A DNA stretch of 8,312 nucleotides from Candidatus Peribacteria bacterium (GCA_031288635.1 JAITQZ010000042.1:1-8312); one strand, 5' to 3'. Positions 1 through 6,762 are shown, counted from the first letter of the stretch. Numbers and translations are program-made. The notes: generated by a model not told the origin, from the letters alone.

Positions 1-161
1 ACATATCTACTATTAGTAATACAAAACATCAAAAATGAAAATATCTGTTATCTAATCAGCTTCTAAACTACTTAATCTCAAACGTTGACTTTTTTATTTA
101 TACAGTGAACACTTACAAAGTATCCTCAATTCTCAAACCCCATAAAAAAATCCGATTTTTT

Positions 162-189
162 TTGCTTTTTCTTAAAATATCTGTATACT
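162..189 (+). promoter_or_regulatory. Sigma70-like promoter of the TIM-barrel gene
   Basis: TTGCTT (162-167) and TATACT (184-189) are separated by 16 bases. The -10 box ends 33 bases before the ATG at 223, so the predicted leader is about 26 bases. The leader is A-rich and has no Shine-Dalgarno sequence. The rest of 1-222 is AT-rich, has stops in all frames and shows no gene I can support. Confidence 0.55.
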
Positions 190-222
190 TACTATAAGAA
201 CTTTATTTCAAACTAAAATAAA

Positions 223-1002
223 ATGCTAAAAACCAATGCACTCCTGCTCAGTACCGACACACTACCAAACTATGGACTCGACCGCATTTTTTCGATTGCC
301 AAAGATGCCAAATTTGACGGAATTGACCTTGCAATGTGGAAAGGATTTGATGCCCGAGATGAAGAATACGTCCAAAAGCTCGCCTTCGAGTACGATTTAC
401 CCGTCTATGTCGTACAAACTTCTGCGAAACTCAACCAAAAGGAAATGGACAAAGCCTTGGACATCTGCGGAACAACGGGAGCAGACACTATCTGTATCAA
501 TCCCCCAAAAATCACCGAATTCAAAGTCTATGACTTTATCACCGACAACTTAGCTGAATATCAAAAAAATAATCCTGATATCCAATTTTCTATCATTAAT
601 CCGATTGACAGCAAACTCTTTGCACTCCCGATTCCAGAGTTCAGATTTAGTAATATTATTGATATCGTAAAAAAATATAATGCTTACGTCGGACTCGATA
701 TCGTAAACCTCGATATGGACGCATTCGAAGAAGACTTTATGAGAAAAATCGACGACTATGCCCCTTACATTTCCGTCCTCTACCTCTCTGACAAGGATAA
801 AAAAGGGAAATCTCACCTCCTCCCAGGAGACGGAAATCTGGACTTGGTCAACTTTCTCAAAAGACTCAAAAAAAGCTGATATGCACGTTCAGTAAGTGTA
901 AAATTAGAGTTAAAACCCAGTGAATTAACCAACCGTAATAAATTAGTTTCCCTCCTCGGAAAGGTAAGAGAATTTTACGAAAAGAATTTTATTGACAATT
1001 AA
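223..1002 (+). CDS. Sugar phosphate isomerase/epimerase-like TIM-barrel protein (UGA read as Gly)
   Basis: This 259-residue protein resembles the xylose isomerase-like / AP endonuclease 2 TIM-barrel family, whose members isomerise or epimerise sugars or cyclitols; the substrate is unknown. Visible features are the N-terminal strand and helix with FDGIDLAMW (31-39), strand GLDIVNLD (157-164), the segment VLYLSD (185-190) and HLLPGDGNLDL (198-208). The reading frame meets TGA at 877-879. Read as Gly219, it gives SGYARSVSVKLELKP, which matches the usual C-terminal 'GY.g..s.El.p' strand, and the protein continues 40 more residues to TAA at 1000-1002. The start is firm because TAA lies in frame at 214-216. 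The usual metal-ligand His before L-S-D is Tyr187 here, so catalytic activity is uncertain. It is probably monocistronic and cytoplasmic. Confidence 0.75.
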
Positions 1003-1014
1003 AAAAAGACAATG

Positions 1015-1052
1015 GGAACTGACGACCTCCCTCGTAGGAACTACGATACTCC
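1015..1052 (+). repeat. Imperfect short direct repeat with small hairpin
   Basis: GGAACTGACGACCTCC (1015-1030) and GGAACTACGATACTCC (1037-1052) are similar if one gap is allowed. A 6-base stem, TCGTAG and CTACGA (1032-1037 and 1041-1046), lies at the junction with a three-base loop. No tRNA or known riboswitch pattern is visible in the gap 1003-1107. The significance is doubtful. Confidence 0.25.
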
Positions 1053-1107
1053 AAGAGAAATGAGGAATATCTCCCCAATTATTCTCCAAAAAAACAGAAA
1101 AAAAATC

Positions 1108-1153
1108 AAAAATCAAGAAAATCTCTAGGTTTTTTATTTTCTTCTTGATTTTT
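1108..1153. terminator. Inverted repeat with T-run, possible terminator of the TIM-barrel gene
   Basis: AAAAATCAAGAA (1108-1119) is the exact reverse complement of TTCTTGATTTTT (1142-1153), with a 22-base loop. A T-run (1149-1155) forms the end of the right arm. The stem is AT-rich, so it would be a weak intrinsic terminator. It lies between two same-strand genes, and its right arm contains the -35 box of the next promoter. Confidence 0.35.
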
Positions 1154-1173
1154 TTGGGGAAATCTCTTATACT
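1145..1173 (+). promoter_or_regulatory. Sigma70-like promoter of hicBA
   Basis: TTGATT (1145-1150) and TATACT (1168-1173) are spaced by the ideal 17 bases. The -10 box ends 32 bases before the ATG at 1206. The predicted start near 1180 leaves only a few bases before an in-frame TTG at 1188 and about 26 before ATG 1206, which supports ATG as the true start. Confidence 0.65.
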
Positions 1174-1205
1174 ATTCAAAATTTTATTTGGTTTTCGTAG
1201 TACTT

Positions 1206-1478
1206 ATGGCACAAAAAACAATTAGAATATTTATCAAAGAAATGCTAGAAAATGGTGAAAAATACTATCTAGCTGAGAGTCCAGATGTTCCAGGATTTAT
1301 GGCGGAAGCTGATAGTTTGGAAGAAATGATGAAGATTGCCCCAGAGGTAATGGAAATGATTTTGGAATTAGATAGAAAAGATGAAATGAAACAAGAGATA
1401 AAGAAAAATTTCTTCCAAAAGGTTATTTATGATATGTCTTACAATACAAAAATTATCTCTCATTTACAATACACCTAA
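1206..1478 (+). CDS. hicB: HicB-type antitoxin (DUF1902-like)
   Basis: This 90-residue protein would neutralise the HicA toxin encoded directly downstream. The core KYYLAESPDVPGFMAEADSL matches the HicB partial RNase H-like fold (pattern 'w.A.s.DvPG...eA.tleel'), and the following PEVMEMILEL segment is reminiscent of DUF1902 proteins. The C-terminal third (about residues 55-90) is lysine- and asparagine-rich. I see no clear ribbon-helix-helix or HTH in it, so autoregulation through DNA binding is not obvious. An upstream in-frame TTG (1188) is less likely as start than ATG 1206 because it lies almost at the predicted transcription start. There is no internal UGA. It is separated from hicA by 7 bases, so the two are probably co-transcribed. 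The order antitoxin-toxin is the reverse of the classical hicAB order. Confidence 0.75.
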   Translation: MAQKTIRIFIKEMLENGEKYYLAESPDVPGFMAEADSLEEMMKIAPEVMEMILELDRKDEMKQEIKKNFFQKVIYDMSYNTKIISHLQYT

Positions 1479-1485
1479 TTCCATA

Positions 1486-1728
1486 ATGCCTATTTGGAAC
1501 AGCTTCAAATACCAAGACCTCGTAAAAATCCTGGAACATTATGGTTGTTATTTTTCTGGAGAATGAAAAGGTTCTCACGAAGGGCGAAAAAGTACACGTA
1601 CTGGAAAACACTTTCCTGTGCCTGTCCATTGAGCAAAAGAAATCAGAGAAGGAACTCTTTTTTCAATATTAAAAACTGCAGGAATTACAAAACAAATGGT
1701 TTTAGATTTTCTGAACAAGAGAAAATAA
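1486..1728 (+). CDS. hicA: HicA-type mRNA interferase toxin (two UGA-Gly codons)
   Basis: This is an 80-residue double-stranded-RNA-binding-fold toxin predicted to cleave mRNA. Residues 7-25 (FKYQDLVKILEHYGCYFSG) match the HicA first helix and strand, then KGSH (28-31) carries the expected catalytic His31. It continues with TRTGKHFPVPVHG (37-49) and the helix AKEIREGTLFSILKTAGIT, which fits the family pattern 'vpvH...el..gtl..ilk.agis'. TGA occurs in frame at 1564-1566 (Gly27, giving GEGKGSH) and 1630-1632 (Gly49, the glycine of PVHG); the gene ends with TAA. Under the standard code it would be cut at residue 26 and missed. The ATG at 1486 has no Shine-Dalgarno sequence; translation may be coupled to hicB. 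Its stop lies six bases from the convergent stop of the AlaRS-like gene. Confidence 0.88.
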
Positions 1729-1734
1729 GTCTCC

Positions 1735-2643
1735 CTACACATTCTTCACCCCTTCATCTCTTCCCTGAGCCATCACCTCTGAACCTCCTCCTTTCCAACC
1801 GTATTTCTGAGCCAATTCCTTCGCAGACACTGAACCATCCGTTAAAATCAGATAATTTCCCGCATCCGTATACACCAAAAGCGACTTCACTCCAGTAAAC
1901 GTAGACTTCAACGCTACGGGCAAAGTCTTGAAATTAACCGTACTTGGCAAGGTAAGAATGATTTGAAAGTCTGCATTTTCTCTTTTCTCACGAGACTGCA
2001 AAAGCTGAGTCAACAATTGACTTTCCATACTTTCTAATTGAGACTTCATTTCCTCGTACTCTTTCAAAAATTTCCCTGTTTTCTCTGCGATTTGGGTATA
2101 CGACTTGATTTCAAATGCTCTGACCTGCTCATCCAAAATGGCCTCCTCATTATGGAGCTTTTCAATCACTTTCGGCCCCGTAATCGCCGTCAACCTTTTA
2201 ATCCCTGAGGCTACTGCTTCCTGAGAAAGGAGAGTAAAAGCACCAATGTCCTTCGTATTTTCTACGTGTGTCCCCCCACATAATTCTGCTGAAATGACTG
2301 CATCCCCATCGTGAACGCGAATCAAACGCACCACCTCACCATATTTCTCTTCAAAAAACGCTTTCGCTCCCAGTTTCACCGCCTCATCAAAGCTGGTCTC
2401 CGTCAACGAAACCGGCAACGCCTTGTAAATAAAACGGTTTACCTGCGTTTCAATCTCTCTCAATTGCTCAAGAGTCAGCAGCCTTTCCGCATAAAAATCA
2501 AAACGAAGCAAATCGCTATCCACTAAGGAACCAGCTTGCTTGGTATTGGGGAAATATTTGGTCAACACTGCGTGCAACAGATGCGTCGCCGTATGAGCTC
2601 TCATTTTTGCATAGCGTTGAGCAGGATTAACAGTCAGTTTCAT
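1735..2643 (-). CDS. AlaRS-type editing domain plus C-Ala/DHHA1 protein without catalytic domain (AlaX-like)
   Basis: This 302-residue protein matches the C-terminal half of alanyl-tRNA synthetase. The editing domain spans about residues 10-165. It has the HxxxH zinc motif in RAHTATHLLH (His17, His21), QAGSLV (36-41), LRFDF (46-50) and CGGTHVENTKDIG (Cys122 and His126 complete the zinc site). A charged coiled coil (about 165-222) follows, then a DHHA1-like C-Ala domain (about 225-302) with GWKGGGSEVMAQG (282-294). The expected role is deacylation of Ser- or Gly-tRNA(Ala) in the cytoplasm. The aminoacylation domain and the beta-barrel that usually precedes HxxxH are missing. In-frame TAA (2649-2647) just before ATG shows this is not a truncated reading frame. 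It could be a trans-editing AlaX with a C-Ala domain, or the beta half of a split AlaRS. It lies 6 bases behind the membrane protein gene and is probably co-transcribed. Stop is TAG. Confidence 0.85.
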   Translation of the reverse strand: MKLTVNPAQRYAKMRAHTATHLLHAVLTKYFPNTKQAGSLVDSDLLRFDFYAERLLTLEQLREIETQVNRFIYKALPVSLTETSFDEAVKLGAKAFFEEKYGEVVRLIRVHDGDAVISAELCGGTHVENTKDIGAFTLLSQEAVASGIKRLTAITGPKVIEKLHNEEAILDEQVRAFEIKSYTQIAEKTGKFLKEYEEMKSQLESMESQLLTQLLQSREKRENADFQIILTLPSTVNFKTLPVALKSTFTGVKSLLVYTDAGNYLILTDGSVSAKELAQKYGWKGGGSEVMAQGRDEGVKNV

Positions 2644-2649
2644 ACCTTA

Positions 2650-3006
2650 TTATTGGCTAAGTTGTAAACTATCAGAGAAATCACCCACTGTCGGAGTATC
2701 AACACGTCCATCAGGTAAAGCAACCGTCACGGGTCTATTCATTTCATTCACATCTTCATTTTCACTCACTACCACTTGTAAATCGTTATCCTTTGGAACA
2801 TCTACGTTAATCTCCTCATTCGTCGAATTTACCACCTCCACATTCTCTTCCAAATCAACATAAGGTTCTAGAGGAGAAACCACTTCATTCTCCGGTTGGG
2901 AAGCAGAAGGAGCCATTAAATACAGGACAAACGTCAACCCAGAAGAAATCAGAAACAAAATCACAATCGTCCAAATGATAATTTTTTTTGTACGAGTAGA
3001 ATCCAT
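2650..3006 (-). CDS. Hypothetical single-pass membrane protein with acidic tail
   Basis: I do not recognise this 118-residue protein. Residues 1-8 are basic (MDSTRTKK) and residues 9-31 form one hydrophobic helix, so it is predicted N-in with the rest outside. The remaining 85 residues are strongly acidic and low in complexity (many E, D, V, N) with no cysteine, ending in PDGRVDTPTVGDF and SDSLQLSQ. There is no lipobox. It is the first gene of a two-gene minus-strand unit; its TAA is separated from the AlaRS-like start by 6 bases, and no functional link is evident. The start is supported by a promoter 32 bases upstream. Confidence 0.6.
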   Translation of the reverse strand: MDSTRTKKIIIWTIVILFLISSGLTFVLYLMAPSASQPENEVVSPLEPYVDLEENVEVVNSTNEEINVDVPKDNDLQVVVSENEDVNEMNRPVTVALPDGRVDTPTVGDFSDSLQLSQ

Positions 3007-3038
3007 CAGTAAAAGAAAAAAAATAAAAGTTTGATGTT

Positions 3039-3066
3039 AAGATAGCATTCTCCTCCAAAATTTCAA
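3039..3066 (-). promoter_or_regulatory. Promoter of the membrane protein / AlaRS-like unit
   Basis: On the minus strand, TTGAAA (3066-3061) is followed after 16 bases by TATCTT (3044-3039), preceded by TGC, an extended -10 (TGn). The box ends 32 bases before the ATG at 3006, the same spacing as the other promoters here. A second extended -10, TGGTATAAT (3086-3078), lies further upstream and could be an alternative, but would leave a leader of about 65 bases. Confidence 0.5.
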
Positions 3067-3110
3067 GAGAGAAAACAATTATACCAAAAAACTCCCAAAA
3101 AAGATTCCAC

Positions 3111-3140
3111 GTCACAAATGCCTCATCTTTTCGTTATAAT
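3111..3140 (+). promoter_or_regulatory. Promoter of the SIMPL-domain gene
   Basis: A perfect TATAAT -10 box is at 3135-3140, ending 30 bases before the ATG at 3171. The -35 is weak: GTCACA (3111-3116, 18-base spacer) is the best candidate. This promoter is divergent from the minus-strand promoter at 3039-3066. Confidence 0.5.
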
Positions 3141-3170
3141 AATATCTTTTATCTTTTAATTAATACCACT

Positions 3171-3914
3171 ATGGACAAACTTTTCCAATTTACACTTGTA
3201 ATCATCATCTGTGCAACACTGTTCTTCACCTTCAAACAACACCAACAGTTCAACACCACCACCGGAATCAACGTCTCTGGACAAGGAATTGCCAAAGTCC
3301 AACCCGACACCCTCACCCTCAATTTCAACGTCCAAGAAAAAGCTGCTACCACCAAAGAAGCCCAAACCAAAATCGACGAAATCAGTACACAATTCATTTC
3401 GTTAGTTGAAACTTTGGGAGTAGAAAAAAAACAAATTCAGACTTCTAATTACTCTGTCTACCAACACTATTACCGAGACAGCGAAACCAATAAACAAACC
3501 CCCGACGGCTACAATGCCAGCCAAAACATCACCATCACCCTCAAAGGAGAAAACTTTATCCAGCTCGGACAACAAGTCCTGAGTGCTGCTCCTACGGTAG
3601 GAAATATCCAAATCAACAGCAGCAATTTCTCTGTCACAGACAAAGCTAGCGGTGAAGCAGAAGCCAGAACCCTTGCCTTGGAACACGCAAAGAAAAAAGC
3701 TGAACAACTTGCTCAAACCGCAGGAGTACAACTTGGGGAACCTCTGCAAATCTCCGAAAATGTTAGTGCAGGAAGCTATTACCCAATGTATGCAAACGCA
3801 ATGGTAAAAACAGCAAACTCCATTGCCGAGGATGATGCATATGAGAGTGTAAGTTTACAAGCAGGAGAAAACGAAATCATTGTAAATGTCAGTGTAAATT
3901 ATAAAATTAAATAA
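3171..3914 (+). CDS. SIMPL (DUF541) domain protein, membrane-anchored
   Basis: This 247-residue protein has an N-terminal hydrophobic helix (about residues 5-20, LFQFTLVIIICATLFF), acting as anchor or uncleaved signal, then a SIMPL/DUF541 domain. The domain opens with the typical GINVSGQGIAKVQPDTLTL (32-50, family pattern 'v.v.G.g.v.v.PD.a.l'). Next come a long helix (residues about 58-85) and IQTSNYSVYQHY (89-100). The following helix, EARTLALEHAKKKAEQLAQ, precedes AGVQLGEPLQISE, also typical of the family (the 'A..dA..kA..lA...G..lG' pattern). The domain would face outside the cytoplasmic membrane; the biochemical function of the family is poorly known. It has its own promoter and is followed after 75 bases by a lipoprotein gene, so a joint envelope role is possible. 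It contains no UGA and ends in TAA. Confidence 0.85.
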   Translation: MDKLFQFTLVIIICATLFFTFKQHQQFNTTTGINVSGQGIAKVQPDTLTLNFNVQEKAATTKEAQTKIDEISTQFISLVETLGVEKKQIQTSNYSVYQHYYRDSETNKQTPDGYNASQNITITLKGENFIQLGQQVLSAAPTVGNIQINSSNFSVTDKASGEAEARTLALEHAKKKAEQLAQTAGVQLGEPLQISENVSAGSYYPMYANAMVKTANSIAEDDAYESVSLQAGENEIIVNVSVNYKIK

Positions 3915-3948
3915 AAAAAAACGCTTGATTTTCCCTACCGAATATCTA

Positions 3949-3957
3949 TGGTAAAAT
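3949..3957 (+). promoter_or_regulatory. Extended -10 promoter of the lipoprotein-sufB run
   Basis: TGG-TAAAAT (3949-3957) is an extended -10 ending 32 bases before ATG 3990. TTGATT (3925-3930) lies 21 bases upstream, too far for a good -35. The box overlaps the alternative ATG at 3948, which argues that translation starts at 3990. Confidence 0.4.
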
Positions 3958-3989
3958 TATCTTACCTTTTACCTTGTATTACCATTTCA

Positions 3990-4484
3990 ATGAAAAAAGT
4001 ACTCGTGCTCCCACTCCTGCTTTCTAGCGTTCTTCTGATAGGATGTGGCAAGGAAAATATCACTACCCATAATGAAACCCTTGTAGACTTAGTTTCCAGA
4101 TGTACTACTGCACAAGATTTGATGCGAGAAGCTTTAGACCAAGAAAATTATACCACTGCAAAAACCCTTCATACCACTGCAGTAGACACGTGTAAAGCCT
4201 CACAAACCAACACCGCAAAACTTGCAGGATACGACAACGATACTACGCTCAGGGATACTACAGACAACTATTTACAAACAGAAATCGCTTATCTGGAAAA
4301 GCTCGCTGAACTCTTCACCTACCAACAGATTGAAGAATTTACTCCGACCCAAGAAACCGCTTACCTTACCTTGGAAAACGAGCTTTCTACCCTCGCTGAT
4401 ACTACCAAAAGTGCCTATGCTGAACTGATAAAAACCCAACAAACCTTTGCTGAAACTCACGGATACCAACTAACTACCAACTAA
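3990..4484 (+). CDS. Predicted lipoprotein of unknown function
   Basis: This 164-residue secreted protein has a classical type II signal peptide: MKK, a hydrophobic core (residues 4-17, VLVLPLLLSSVLLI) and a lipobox LIGC with Cys19 (residue numbering from ATG 3990). The mature part is helical, rich in Thr, Ala, Leu and Glu, and recalls no family I can name. It has two further cysteines in LVSRCTTAQDLM and TAVDTCKAS, which might form a disulfide. The frame is also open to an ATG at 3948, but that start would put 14 residues before the signal peptide and overlaps the promoter. The TAA at 4482-4484 is only 4 bases before sufB, suggesting co-transcription. Confidence 0.7.
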   Translation: MKKVLVLPLLLSSVLLIGCGKENITTHNETLVDLVSRCTTAQDLMREALDQENYTTAKTLHTTAVDTCKASQTNTAKLAGYDNDTTLRDTTDNYLQTEIAYLEKLAELFTYQQIEEFTPTQETAYLTLENELSTLADTTKSAYAELIKTQQTFAETHGYQLTTN

Positions 4485-4488
4485 ACCA

Positions 4489-5880
4489 ATGCACTATCTA
4501 CAGCAAGCAGACACCATTGCCTACGAAACCTTTCTCAAAGGACTTACAACAGACACTATCAAAAAGATTTCCGCAGACCTCCACGAGCCAAATCGAATGC
4601 TTGAGCATAGACTGCATTGTCTGGAGGTTTTTCTTAATAGCAAAAATCCCACCTTCTGACCCGACCTTTCCAGCCTCCAGCTCGAAAACCTTGTATATTA
4701 CGCAAAACCCAAACTCACAGGAGAAAGGCTCTCTACCAAAAAATCTAATGACCAATGGGACCAAGTCCCTACAAAAATCAAAACCATTTTCGACCGCCTC
4801 CAAATCCCCGAAGCAGAAAAAAAATACCTCGCCGGCGTAGGAGGACAATACGACTCTACCACCATCTACCATAAACTCAAAGAAAAACGAACAAAAAGCT
4901 GAATTATCTTCCAAGAAATGTCCGAAGCAGTCCGTGAATATCCCGACCTCGTACGTCAGCATTTTATGAAGCTCGTCCCTCCTACTGACCACAAATTCGT
5001 TGCTCTACACGGAGCAGTACGAAGCGGCGGCACCTTTGTCTACATCCCAAAAGGAATAAAACTGACCGACCCCTTGCAAGCATACTTCCGTATGAATACT
5101 TTGGAAGGCGGACAGTTTGAACATACACTCATCATTCTGGAAGACAATACTCAGGGCGACTATATTGAAGGATGTTCTGCCCCAAAATTCGACAAAAGGT
5201 CCCTCCACGCAGGGTGTGTAGAAATCTTCGTCGGGAAAAACGCGAAAATGAGATACTCTTCCGTAGAAAACTGGTCTCTCAACACGTTTAACCTCAACAC
5301 AAAACGTGCCCTCATCGAAGAAAACAGCTTTATGGAACGGATTGGTGGAAACCTTGGTTCTGGAGCAACAATGCTCTACCCTTGTTCTATCCTCAAAGGA
5401 AACAATGCAAAAGCTGACAATATTTCTGTGGTCATCGCCTCCAAAGGACAACACCAAGACGTAGGAGCGAAAGTTATCCATCTCGGAAAAAACACTTCCT
5501 CCAACATTATCTCTAAATCTATTTCCAAAGACGGAGGGATTTCTACCTACAGAGGACTCATAGATATCCACGCCTCCGCCCTCAATGCCACCACTTCCAC
5601 GAAATGCGATGCACTCCTCCTTGATGGGATTTCCCGCTCCGACACCATTCCAAGCATCAAATCCCATACCAATGACGCAACCATTTCCCACGAAGCCTCT
5701 GCAGGAAAAATTGATACCGTTCAGCTTTTCTATCTCATGAGTAGAGGACTCAGTGAAGAAAAAGCGATGGCAATGCTGGTCAATGGATTTATCTCTTCTA
5801 TCGTAAAAAAACTCCCGCTCGAATACGCCGGCGAACTCAACCATCTCATCGAACTTGAAATGGAAGGCAGTATCGGGTAA
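4489..5880 (+). CDS. sufB: Fe-S cluster assembly scaffold SufB (two UGA-Gly codons)
   Basis: SufB forms the SufBCD scaffold on which Fe-S clusters are built in the cytoplasm. The full gene is 463 residues, normal for SufB. The N-terminal part has LHEPNRMLEHRLHCLEVFL and then PTFGPDLSSL, where Gly57 is TGA 4657-4659. RLQIPEAEKKYLAGVGGQYDST is followed by KEKRTKSGIIFQEMSEAVRE with Gly138 from TGA 4900-4902. The core has GTFVYIPKG, YIEGCSAP, YSSVENWS, DVGAKVIHLGKNTSSNIISKSIS and TYRGLI. Near the end, Cys373 (TKCDALL), His401-Glu402 (SHEA), RGLSEEKAMAMLVNGF and the terminal LEMEGSIG are typical; Cys373 and His401 have the 28-residue spacing of the Cys/His pair of E. coli SufB. Under the standard code only residues 144 onward would be called. 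sufC, sufD and sufS are not adjacent. Start ATG 4489 is the first after TAA at 4471; no Shine-Dalgarno. Confidence 0.93.
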
Positions 5881-5917
5881 AATCTTTTATCTGGTATGGT
5901 GTTCTGGTGTGATGTTT

Positions 5918-5945
5918 GGACACCGCAGTACTGCGGTGTCCCTAC
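5918..5945 (-). repeat. REP-like palindrome, copy 1 (GTAG plus 24-base hairpin)
   Basis: GGACACCGCAGT (5918-5929) is followed directly by its exact reverse complement (5930-5941), a perfect 24-base palindrome, and then CTAC (5942-5945). On the minus strand this reads GTAG followed by the hairpin, the layout of repetitive extragenic palindromes associated with RAYT (Y1) transposases. It sits 37 bases after the sufB stop. No T-run follows, so it is not a standard terminator. A second copy lies at 7384-7411. Confidence 0.65.
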
Positions 5946-5958
5946 ATAACGAAATCTC

Positions 5959-5984
5959 TCCTCTTTTATCTTTCCTCTTACTCT
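5959..5984 (+). repeat. Pyrimidine-rich leader tract before pflA, copy 1
   Basis: A 26-base C/T-rich stretch ends one base before the pflA ATG. It differs at two positions (5969/5970 region C for T, and A for T near the end) from 7492-7517, just before focA. The core TTTCCTCTT also recurs at 7352-7364 and 7427-7439. It may be a translation leader or part of the duplicated REP-like block. Confidence 0.5.
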
Positions 5985-5985
5985 A

Positions 5986-6717
5986 ATGCTTCACGTACAT
6001 TCTTATGAAACCTTTGCAACCCAAGACGGTCCCGGAATTAGACTCGTCATCTTTTTACAAGGCTGTATCTTCCGCTGCAAATATTGCCAAAACCCCGATA
6101 CCATCCCCATCAATGAACCCGCAAAAATAATGTCCCCCGACGACATCCTCCAACTCGCTATCAAACAAAAAGAATACTTCTGAGAAAAAGGCGGAATAAC
6201 CTTTTCCGGGGGAGAACCCCTCGTGCAAGCAAAAGCACTCCTCCCCGTCCTGAAACTCCTCAAAGAAAACGGATTTCATACTTGTTTGGATACCAATGCC
6301 TACTTCTTGACCGATGAGGTAAAAGAATGTCTCAACTACACCGACCACGTCCTCCCAGACCTGAAACAAGCAAACCCAGGAAAACACAAAGAACTCACTG
6401 GACTCGACAACCAACATCCAATGGACTTCATCCGCTACCTCGACCAACAACGCAAAACCTACCGAATAAGATACGTAGTCGTTCCCGGACGAACCGACGG
6501 CGAAGCAGATATCAGACTCTTAGGGGAATTTTTACAGACACTCCCAAACTTTCAAAGGATTGAACTACTCCCCTACCACAACCTCGGCAGAAGCAAGCGA
6601 GACAAACTCGGACGAACCTACCCTTTAGACGGTCTCCACGCCAGCACCATCGAAAACTTGAACACCGTAGAAAAAATCCTGAAAGAATATGTCAATGGAG
6701 TCTTCATCAGGGGATAA
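5986..6717 (+). CDS. pflA: Pyruvate formate-lyase activating enzyme (radical SAM; one UGA-Gly)
   Basis: PflA uses S-adenosylmethionine and a [4Fe-4S] cluster to install the glycyl radical of pyruvate formate-lyase. The 243-residue length is that of E. coli PflA. Visible: [12 protein letters not shown] (8-19), the radical SAM motif [14 protein letters not shown] with Cys27, Cys31 and Cys34, and [12 protein letters not shown] (68-79) with the SAM-binding [30 protein letters not shown] and [19 protein letters not shown] near the C-terminus are characteristic of PflA rather than of other activases. TGA 6181-6183 is Gly66, between two halves that would otherwise be called separate genes; no frameshift is involved. 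The partner PFL is not in this window, but the formate channel two genes downstream fits the pathway. The ATG follows the 26-base pyrimidine tract. Confidence 0.93.
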
Positions 6718-6762
6718 GTTTCAAATTTCCAAGATAGAGTTTTATTTCCTTCACGAGAAATA

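Noticed and set aside
1003..1107. Possible tRNA or structured RNA in the gap before hicBA
   Set aside because: No T-arm consensus, acceptor stem or CCA could be found on either strand; only short imperfect repeats are present.
943..1179. Minus-strand frame of 78 codons between the TIM-barrel gene and hicB
   Set aside because: Low-complexity Phe/Ile/Lys-rich translation overlapping the end of the recoded upstream gene, with no family resemblance.
1188..1205. TTG at 1188 as the hicB start
   Set aside because: It lies within about eight bases of the predicted transcription start and adds residues (VFVVL) absent from the HicB fold; ATG 1206 fits the 32-base spacing.
1494..1898. Plus-strand frame of 134 codons over hicA and the 3' end of the AlaRS-like gene
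   Set aside because: It is the hicA region read in another frame; its arginine-, serine- and proline-rich translation resembles no protein, while the frame from 1486 gives HicA.
3948..3989. ATG at 3948 as start of the lipoprotein gene
   Set aside because: It overlaps the extended -10 box and would bury the signal peptide behind 14 extra residues; ATG 3990 gives a standard lipoprotein signal.
5005..5844. Long minus-strand open frame (279 codons) opposite sufB
   Set aside because: It is antisense to a complete SufB with all family motifs, its translation is rich in Phe, Cys and Val without recognisable domains, and no promoter supports it.
6181..6183. TGA in pflA as a nonsense mutation, pseudogene or selenocysteine codon
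   Set aside because: The frame continues without a shift into the conserved [10 protein letters not shown] motif, and the same pattern occurs in four other genes at glycine positions, some with two UGAs. Selenocysteine would not fit conserved glycines.
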